Shown: piece after piece, positions 8,989 to 15,490 of the stretch
Layout of the letters: each line of letters begins with the position of its first letter
Numbering within the stretch: position 1 is the stretch's first letter
DNA from: Carex sylvatica
Lineage: Eukaryota; Streptophyta; Magnoliopsida; Poales; Cyperaceae
Assembly: GCA_964058845.1 (NCBI GenBank)
Contig: CAXKVR010000685.1
Coordinates: 1 to 17,972, forward strand
DNA length: 17,972 nt
Reading direction: 5' to 3'
Made by a program: the position numbers and the translations under genes
Notes under the pieces: generated by a model
What the model saw: the letters and a program-made list of their open reading frames with translations, nothing else
What the model was told of the DNA's origin: nothing
The model's database searches: none

Positions 8989-9149
8989 ATGGAGACTGCG
9001 ATCGACTGTGTTCTCAACACCAAGGCACCTCATAAACCCCACTAGTTCACGGTCAGCACCATGAAAAAGCTCCGGTCACTATTAGTTGAGAGGGCTATGG
9101 ATGATGAGGTTGACTGTCCCCGCCACATGGCAATGATTCTCTGGAAGAA
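8989..9149 (+). pseudogene. First exon-like piece of an unrecognised plant gene
   Basis: From ATG 8989 the frame reads METAIDCVLNTKAPHKPH, then TAG (9043-9045), then FTVSTMKKLRSLLVERA and MDDEVDCPRHMAMILWKK, to a donor-like GTATGT at 9150. The balanced composition and local richness in G/C suggest coding origin. The TAG could derive from CAG. The only usable donor leaves phase 2, whereas the downstream block at 11689 opens in phase 0; a lost G before GTATGT would reconcile them (AAG|GTATGT). I read it as a decayed gene start, paired with 11689-11898. The family is not recognised. Confidence 0.4.
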
Positions 9150-9476
9150 GTATGTGCACGGATTTGGTTTTTTTTATTCAGAAAGACATAAGACGTCATG
9201 ATTATTGGTTCGAAAAATTTTTCTCTTATATAACTGAACCTGATCTAATGCCACAATATAAGGTTTTTTGGATTTCTTAAATTTTTTTATTGTAGGTTGT
9301 GTTCAACTTTGATAGATTTATTTTTTGGGAATTATCTAGCTAGTTGTACTATTTTTTTTCAATTTCGCTTGGTGATTATTGTAAAGATTTGTTTTTCGAT
9401 TTAGAAGAAATTTAATTACAGGAACTATTTATTGTAAATTTATTTAATTTCTTCAATTTCGCTTGGCGATGATTCT

Positions 9477-9573
9477 CTGTGTTTGGGAGAAGATTCTTTT
9501 TTTTTTTTTTACCAACTACAGGGACAATGTCTTCTAACTTTGTAAAAGTTGAGTTTTGTGTTTGGGAGAAGAT
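9477..9573. repeat. Short direct repeat TGTGTTTGGGAGAAGAT
   Basis: The same 17-mer occurs at 9477-9493 and 9557-9573, 80 bp apart. Nearby, CAATTTCGCTTGG occurs at about 9360 and 9453. These are local duplications in non-coding DNA; the open frame starting at 9479 is a by-product. Confidence 0.7.
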
Positions 9574-9778
9574 GCCAGCTGCAATGATATCTCAAATCGT
9601 ACAGTACCTGACCAAATGTAATATTCGAAAAAATTTAAGATTTTTTTTTAGTAATTTTGGACATTGTTTTATCAATTCAGAAAGCTTGAAGTGTTTCATA
9701 AAATTATTTCAAACAATTTTGGATAAACTGTCATTTCAGAAAATTTGAGGTTTAATTTATAAATGTGCAAACAACGAA

Positions 9779-9856
9779 AAAAAAAAAAACAAACACCGTG
9801 GCTCAAATGCCACGCGGCTCTCATGCATTAATCAATGCTCTAACCGACCTTCATAT
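9779..9856 (-). mobile_element. Possible tRNA-like SINE fragment
   Basis: On the minus strand, GGTCGGTTAGAGCATTGATT resembles a tRNA D-arm region. It is followed by GTGGCATTTGAGCCAC, a stem-loop placed like a T-arm, and then by a T-run (plus-strand A-run 9779-9790) that could end Pol III transcription. The arms do not fold into a proper cloverleaf, and no second end or target duplication was found. Confidence 0.2.
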
Positions 9857-9892
9857 TTCACTTAAATTAGTCGTATCTCTTCGATTCTCTGA

Positions 9893-10002
9893 AGAATGAA
9901 AAGAAAAGGAAAAAAAAAAAAAAAAACAGAGAGAGAGTTTGAAGAAAAGAAAATATATAGGAGAGAATAGATGGAAATGATAGGAAATAAAAAAAAAAAG
10001 GA
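9893..10002. repeat. Purine-rich low-complexity tract
   Basis: A/G-rich sequence with A-runs of up to about 17, plus a short GA microsatellite near 9928. No coding function is supported. Confidence 0.8.
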
Positions 10003-10099
10003 TAATTTGTAATGCAAATTATTAGAAATGGTCGTTATCCCACGCAATTACGAAAGAGACGGATGCAACATAATTTTTTGAAGTAGCAGATTGCTTATG

Positions 10100-11217
10100 A
10101 GTTCATTTGTCTGCTCTACAGTATCTAGTGTGGGATTATTGAACTTGTTTGATATTATATGTTTAAAAATTAAATTGTTATTTAATTGTCATATTGAATG
10201 ATTGTTTGTTGCATTATTTGAGATGTGTGAATAATATGCATACTCCAATCAAATTATAACTGAATTTGTGTGATACTGTTAACATATCATTTTGAATGCT
10301 TTATTGTTTTGTGTGTTCTCTTATTTTGGACTACGGTCGAAAATCATCATAAATTTGTGATGATTTCTAACTTATCAAAGTCAATTGCTGGTCATTGACT
10401 TTGAACAATTATGCGCATATGATGTATGGTCAATTGCAGAGCGTTTACTGATTGTGACGAAGACTTTGTGAGGCGTTGACTGTTTTGTTTAATGTCATGG
10501 AAATTACAGATTCTTAGTTTATTGTATATGAAATATTATCTGACTATGAATCAGACTTTAATAAATGGTATAAGCCAAAACACTACATATGAGGGTCAGT
10601 TTGAGAGTACTATATGGGTACCTACAGGTGTGGCTTTAGCTTGACCACCTGTGTGACAAGTTGGTGAGTCATCTGTATGTGTTACTATACCTGATAATCT
10701 GAGGTTAAGTCAAATATATTTGTTGAGCTTCATTTGAGATTCCGTGAGTTGAGATTCAATTGAATACTGTGATTGAGCATTTGCATTTATTTATATATAT
10801 TTAAATTGAACTATTAATGTCAAGTTGTGATGATTTAATTCTGGATGTGGATTGATTGCAAGTCTAGTGACCTGATTGTGGCAAATTCGCACTGGGAGAT
10901 AATATTTATATTATTCCTCACTTCCATCTTTTGAGTTATTTTCAAGTTTATTATACAGATACAAAAAGACGGTTCTAGATTGCATCTAATAACATAACCA
11001 CATAATACTGGGGTTTTGGGTTGTTTAAACTGACAGGATGCGAGAGGCATTTTTAAAATATAGTTTTCTGTATTATGTCAGATAAATTTTGTAAAAAATA
11101 TTAGAATGTGGTTAATATGTAATAGTGTTATTGATAATGCATATAAAAGATCCACTGCCTTACGTATATATCTTAACAAATATATGTGGCAGGTTATATC
11201 TGATTTGGGGTGTGACA
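10100..11217 (+). mobile_element. LTR-like fragment, probably a decayed Ty3/gypsy solo LTR
   Basis: A long non-coding stretch with the look of a plant gypsy LTR. It includes GGGTACCTACAGGTGTGGCTTTAG near 10616 and ends with GATTTGGGGTGTGACA at 11217, a CA end of the kind seen in chromovirus-type LTRs. The left boundary is not fixed and no target duplication was found. It would lie inside the intron between the exon-like pieces at 8989 and 11689. The call rests on overall resemblance, not on domains. Confidence 0.35.
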
Positions 11218-11688
11218 CCAAACTAGCTGAGTGCTATTGACAAAATGCAACACGGCTAAGTATACAATTAATATTGATGAGATACCAGATAGAATGCATG
11301 ATATCTTTGTTCTGTCATAATTATTTTAACATTTTTGTTCTCTAACTTCATAGAATTTGAAAAAAAAAATATAGGTTTTCTTTCTAATGTCACAGTAACA
11401 ATTGTTTGAATTTGTTTTTAACTGATGTAATGTGAAACATTTGTTTTCAGGATTTTGGTAGCATCCTTTTTTTAATTTGAACAAATATTATAAGAAATGC
11501 TTCTTAAATAAGTTTGGCTCTCCAACAAGCTTCACTAAAAATCAGTTTTCTTCCTACAATTTGTAAAAATGTCTTCTTCTTTTTTCTTCCTACACGTCAG
11601 TTTTCTTTGTAAGTAATTTTATTGCTATTTTATATTTTTTTAATTACTCAAATTTGTTTTGTTATTTTATTTAATTTTTTTATTTCAG
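11218..11688. other. AT-rich non-coding stretch ending in a splice acceptor
   Basis: Mostly T-rich. A short readable patch at about 11247-11325 (KYTINIDEIPDRMHDIF) could be an eroded exon but has no supporting splice pair. The stretch ends with a strong polypyrimidine acceptor, TTTATTTCAG, at 11688. Confidence 0.45.
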
Positions 11689-11898
11689 GTTCTCTACTAC
11701 TGCAAAATTTATGGAAATCGGCTCCTACCAAAGAAGGATTTAATTTTGGTTTTAACTGACCAGTTCCCATTGCAAGATGATTTGAATTTAATTGAGGCAT
11801 GCCTGGTACAAATCCATAAAATAGCTTTACCAGGTCGAAATCGGGTTATTTCATTTCAGAGCCCTGATTCGGAGTACACATTCTTTCAGCTGGGTTGA
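11689..11898 (+). pseudogene. Last exon-like piece of an unrecognised plant gene
   Basis: After the TTTATTTCAG acceptor the frame is open for 69 codons to TGA 11896-11898. It reads VLYYCKIYGNRLLPKKDLIL, then a hydrophobic/acidic helix-like segment (DQFPLQDDLNLIEACLVQIH), then FQSPDSEYTFFQLG at the C-terminus. Composition and codon use look protein-coding and no stop interrupts it. It is probably the 3' partner of the piece at 8989-9149, across an intron of about 2.5 kb. I do not recognise the family. It could be the end of an intact exon in a broken gene. Confidence 0.45.
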
Positions 11899-12021
11899 TC
11901 TTTTATGTGGAATGTCTAGTTTTTTATGAGTACACATTTTGTGTAATGTCTGGTTTTTTCTGGGTTGTTTTTGCATTTTTCTATTTGCTTGTGGAATTGG
12001 AAATAGAACTTGCTTGTGTTT

Positions 12022-12381
12022 GGTTATAGTTTGTAACTATCTTTACTTGAGAAAATTAGTATGTGAAGTTGTAGGTCCTAACTGAGACTTAATAGAGGCT
12101 GAATAATTGGTAACTCTTTAACTGTTCTTACTATATTTTGTTCTGCTGTGAAATATTTGTGTTGAGGTACTGATATTAATCTGATGTTTAATGAATTGGT
12201 AAATAGAGGCTGAATTGGCAACTCTTTAACTGTTCTTACTATATTTTATTCTGCTGTGAAATATTTGTGTTGAGGTACTGATATTAATCTGCCGTAAAAT
12301 GAATATTTCATTATTATTTGTGTTGAGGTTATAGTTTGTAACTCTCTTTAAATGAGAAAATTAGTATGTGAAGTTGTAGGT
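12022..12381. repeat. Nested direct duplications
   Basis: Outer pair: 12022-12076 and 12327-12381, both GGTTATAGTTTGTAACT onward, with about three mismatches. Inner tandem pair: 12092-12183 and 12203-12291, both ATAGAGGCTGAA onward to GATATTAATCTG. All copies are in direct orientation, so two duplication steps are implied. It lies just 3' of the exon at 11689-11898, possibly within its 3' untranslated region. Confidence 0.88.
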
Positions 12382-12850
12382 AACCTCACGGATAATCATT
12401 TTTTACCCTCGCGGATATTGTCTCAGTCTTGGTTATATGTTGTCTCATTCTTGATAACCAAGTCTAGTTTAAAAATTAATGCAAAAATGTCAAGGTAATA
12501 AATAGCGATTATCGCGTCATAGCTGAAGCTAAAAAAAAAAACTATTGCGAATAGCGTAGCTATAACAAAAGCTATCTTATATGATATTTTTTGTTTAAAA
12601 AATTATATTTTTATATTTCTACTAATTAATTATCAACATTATCTAAAGTCTCAACATCAATAATATCATAAATATCTATCTTTTTTATTCAAAATAACCT
12701 AAGCATCATGGCATATAGGGCCGGTCCAATAAAAAGATGATAAACTGGAGCAATTTTCTTAAAATATATACAGCAAATTTACAGAAAGCGAATGAAGGAG
12801 GCGAGAGATGTGCCTGGAGGAAAGACAAAATGCTCAGCACAATCCATGGT
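12382..12850. other. Non-coding stretch with TAGCG-type words
   Basis: Near 12508-12580, words such as AGCGATTATCGCG, CATAGCTGAAGCTA, GCGAATAGCGTAGCTA and AAAGCTATC recur; this is the style of a plant MITE remnant. GGGCCGGTCC at 12719 is a palindromic word. No gene supported on the plus strand. Confidence 0.4.
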
Positions 12851-12853
12851 ACT

Positions 12854-12887
12854 TCAATGGGGGGCAAATTGAGCGTATCCTTTCTTA
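12854..12887 (-). pseudogene. Possible last exon of a minus-strand gene
   Basis: Read on the minus strand, an acceptor CTATTTGTTTCAG is followed by a short block ending in KKGYAQFAPH and TGA (12856-12854). Its phase joins exactly to the exon-like block at 13079-13022, which ends in phase 2. Short and unrecognised; the case rests on splice signals and phase only. Confidence 0.25.
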
Positions 12888-13021
12888 CTGAAACAAATAG
12901 AAGTAAAAAAAAAAAAAAAAAGGTTTAAACAAAATTTATTTTTACAGGCTTTTTTGAATTGTAATTGGTGTACAATCGAAAAACAGCAATCTGAACATGG
13001 GTTGTCCAACATAACTCACCT

Positions 13022-13079
13022 TGCAGCAGTGTTTTTCTCAATCAGATTCGGACTAGGCAACAATCTAGCACAATTCTCT
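13022..13079 (-). pseudogene. Possible internal exon of a minus-strand gene
   Basis: Read on the minus strand, the block lies between acceptor TTTTTTTGTCAG and donor GCAAG|GTGAGT and encodes ENCARLLPSPNLIEKNTAA. Further upstream, between 13140 and 13200, KFEYILLNSLTISVAQ may be another exon. Family unrecognised. Confidence 0.28.
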
Positions 13080-13216
13080 GACAAAAAAACGATATTACAA
13101 AAGAACTTGGTGCAATGCTGACAGCTACTAGGATAATTGTACTTGTACCGAACCTGAGCAACTGATATAGTTAGGGAATTGAGTAGAATGTACTCGAATT
13201 TCTGCCTAATATAACT

Positions 13217-13232
13217 GAATAAGAGCAATATC
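13217..13232. repeat. Target-site duplication of the LINE, left copy
   Basis: GAATAAGAGCAATATC, identical to 13824-13839. The perfect 16-bp match flanks the LINE fragment exactly. Confidence 0.95.
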
Positions 13233-13823
13233 TCAAGGCACCGCCTAAGGTAAGGATTTTCTTTTGGCTTCTGGTTAGGAGGAGGATTCTGACCCAGGAA
13301 CTACTGACAAGAAGGGGATGCACGGTCATACCCGGCTGCCACCTATGCCCAAGCAGGGAAATGGAAACAGCACAGTATCTACTATGGTCATGCCCTTTCT
13401 TGGAGAATTTCTGGAGAGGCATACTGGGCCGCTATAACCTGACGTACGCACTGAACGGTAGCAGGAGCTTACCAAGGAACTGGTGGGAAGATGGAAGAGT
13501 ATTGAGCCCCACGTTAGGCCCGACATGGGATACGGTAATTGCTGCAGGATGTTGGACATTGTGGAAGAACAGGAATAGACGTTATTTCTCAAACATTAGA
13601 AGAACCACTCAGATTCTTATCCAAGAAACATCTCTCGATATCCAACTATGGAGAATATACTGCTGAGTTAGGATAGTTTTAGTTAATGAGATTAAAGAAT
13701 CATCTCCATTTATATAAAATAAGCACTAAGGATTAATAGAAGTTAATCCAGGTAACCCTGGCCTTGTATATACTTTTTATTAATACAAAATTATTAGTTG
13801 GCACTTGCCACTCCTTCAAAAAA
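13233..13823 (+). mobile_element. 5'-truncated LINE insertion (591 bp)
   Basis: The insertion is bounded by a perfect 16-bp direct repeat. It holds the C-terminal end of ORF2, then about 157 bp of 3' untranslated sequence ending in a short CTTCAAAAAA tail. Severe 5' truncation plus long target duplications is the hallmark of target-primed reverse transcription. The perfect duplication indicates a fairly recent insertion relative to its neighbours. Confidence 0.93.
13235..13666 (+). pseudogene. LINE ORF2 C-terminus with zf-RVT zinc-binding domain
   Basis: 143 codons, open to TGA 13664-13666 and in frame from the very start of the insertion. It opens KAPPKVRIFFWLLVRRRI, the usual lead-in to the zf-RVT domain (PF13966) of plant non-LTR retrotransposons. 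Cysteines follow in C-x5-C-x2-C spacing (GCTVIPGCHLC) and then YLLWSCPF. At the position where family members usually have His before the last Cys, this copy has Tyr (AQYLLWSC), which would weaken zinc binding. Further on are WWEDGR and WTLWKNRNRRYF, typical of the same C-terminal region. The RT and endonuclease parts were never inserted. No stops or frameshifts within the fragment, in line with a young insertion. Confidence 0.9.
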
Positions 13824-13839
13824 GAATAAGAGCAATATC
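13824..13839. repeat. Target-site duplication of the LINE, right copy
   Basis: GAATAAGAGCAATATC, directly after the A-rich tail of the LINE; identical to 13217-13232. Confidence 0.95.
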
Positions 13840-14107
13840 AGATTGCTAGTTGCTATATGCTTAGCGAGATACAGATAATAGTTTAGTTTGTACCAATACG
13901 GGAGTACCGTTTTGATGAAAAAAAGGTAATTTATATTTGTTACTTGTTTACTATCATGTGACCAGACTTGTTATTTATTCAAAAAGGTGGAGACGACCAG
14001 TTTTCATGCAAAAAAAAAAAAAGGTGTATAATCAAGCCTTCTAGCAATTGATTTGTAATCAAAGAAAGAGAATGAAAGAGGCGATGGGCTTGAAGAAGAG
14101 AAAGAAG

Positions 14108-14208
14108 AAAAGCACGCCAACCTTTTAACCTCTTCACGCCATTCAAATCAAAATTAATGCCATCTCCATCCATTGAACTTTGAAGCGCGTCCCAGTTATC
14201 ACAAATAT
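14108..14208 (-). pseudogene. Possible exon of a minus-strand gene
   Basis: Read on the minus strand, acceptor TTTTTTTCGCAG is followed by a block beginning ICDNWDALQSSMDGDGINFD and continuing LNGVKRLKGWRA. The reading frame then runs on into low-complexity hydrophobic sequence that is probably non-coding. The acidic, balanced start looks real, but the 3' boundary is not clear. With 13022-13079 and 12854-12887 it could form one gene, now carrying the LINE in an intron and the copia element upstream. Unrecognised. Confidence 0.28.
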
Positions 14209-14401
14209 CTGCGAAAAAAATTAGGCAAAAATATCTCTCAGAGATTGTTTTCAAATATACCATGTAAGTAGACGTTATCGTGCTCAACTATTTACACACA
14301 ATTATTATTATGAGTACAACTAATTATCTTTAAAGTTTCGATAGCAAAATTAAAAAATTATCAAAAGCAAATTAAAAATCTTAGAAATCAAAGTCTCCAC
14401 G

Positions 14402-15107
14402 TGTAAATCAATCAAATATATTACATACCTTTATTCATAGTAATCTGTAGAGTAACACTTGAAACGTTCTTCGCAAATCGTTAGAAGAACTGTAAAGCGA
14501 TTTCTCTCTCCTCTTTCTTTTTCTAAACAATGACAACTTGTCCTTTATGAAATATCGATGAAGAGAGAATCAACCTTACCGTTAGAATACACATACTTTA
14601 CTGCATGTCATTAAAGCAATATTTATAGGGAGATAGATAATAGCGCACGATGAATACTCTATATATTTTGCACCCTTTAATCAAGCCTGCCGTTCGCATC
14701 CTTTAAATAATACGTCATCATCCACTGAATTATTACGCACTTTTTAATTAGGCTATATGCGCACCCTTTAGTCTATCAATATAACAAGCCATTTAATTAA
14801 TCTATCAATATAACAGCACTGTCAATTATGTGGATAATAATACAAGCCGAAGGATGCATAGGTACTGATCCTTTAATCAAGCATTTGGATAACAAGCACC
14901 AGATAATATATATGTGCCATATGCATGCACCCTTTAATTAGTCAGTATGCATCTGTTAATTTAATTCAATGCATTGAATCCATATTTGTCAATGCATCTT
15001 TAATTAATTAAGCCCTTTTAATTACGTTATTAAAACAGCCACATAACTTTATTAAAATAGCTCATTAATGTTTTATTTTGGGCCACAGCCACATAATTTT
15101 TCTTACA
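14402..15107 (-). mobile_element. 3' LTR of a Ty1/copia element
   Basis: On the minus strand the LTR starts TGTAAGAAAA at 15107, immediately after the polypurine tract, and ends TTTACA at 14402, giving TGTAA/TTACA termini. It holds a TATA-like TATAAATA (14627-14620) and an AATAAA (14435-14430) downstream, in the order expected for U3-R-U5. An alternative shorter end at 14446 (TCTACA) would exclude the AATAAA and is less favoured. U3 is filled with repeats of a GCACCCTTTAAT-like motif. The partner 5' LTR and target duplication lie outside the window. Confidence 0.7.
14670..15026. repeat. Dispersed CACCCTTTAATNA motif in LTR U3
   Basis: Copies or variants begin at about 14670, 14696, 14737, 14761, 14867, 14927, 14949, 14994 and 15011 on the plus strand. 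A second phrase, TCTATCAATATAAC, occurs twice (about 14775 and 14802). RY-type words (ATGCATGCA) are interspersed. Repeated short words in U3 often act as enhancer elements in plant copia LTRs; that role is inferred here. Confidence 0.7.
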
Positions 15108-15119
15108 TTCTCCCACTTG
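15108..15119 (-). other. Polypurine tract (plus-strand primer site) of the copia element
   Basis: On the minus strand AAGTGGGAGAA directly abuts the TGTAAG start of the 3' LTR, the usual layout for priming second-strand DNA synthesis in Ty1/copia elements. Confidence 0.8.
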
Positions 15120-15490
15120 GTCCATTATAAAACTTTATGACATTACAACGTTCATAAGGTGCACAATAATATTGTATGTCTTTATATTTCATAAATTGTA
15201 AAATCATAATATTTATACTTAGGCAAAATTAATACGAGTAATAGCAGTTGATAATAATATTTGTTACTAACTTCCTTCTATGTACTACAATATCAATTCT
15301 AACTTAATATAAATCATAATGGTATACTTTAGGATCCACGTTAATTGTCTAATTTATATAGACTAATTTCTATTAATAGAAAATAATAATATATATATAC
15401 TTAAATAAATAGGAATTATATTTGAAATAATCAATCAATAATAATATCATAAATAATCATTCATCTATAATATAAGTTTAATTACAACAA
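15120..15490 (-). other. AT-rich untranslated spacer between pol and polypurine tract
   Basis: About 370 bp with no open frame and almost no G/C, between the pol stop and the polypurine tract. It belongs to the copia internal region. Confidence 0.6.

Noticed and set aside
9479..9748. Plus-strand open frame of about 89 codons
   Set aside because: Phe/Lys/Ile-rich, starting within a duplicated phrase and a T-run; it looks like AT-rich non-coding DNA.
12737..12928. Plus-strand open frame ending in a lysine run
   Set aside because: The lysines come from an A17 run and no family features are visible; the same DNA shows a plausible minus-strand splice acceptor instead.
13326..13592. Minus-strand open frames over the LINE
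   Set aside because: Antisense shadows of the zf-RVT coding fragment, which is clearly plus-strand.
14429..14438. Start codon and mini-exon ATGAATAAAG|GTATGT on the minus strand
   Set aside because: It joins in frame to the block at 14208, but the AATAAA is better explained as the polyadenylation signal of the copia LTR, whose TGTAA/TTACA ends place this site inside the LTR.
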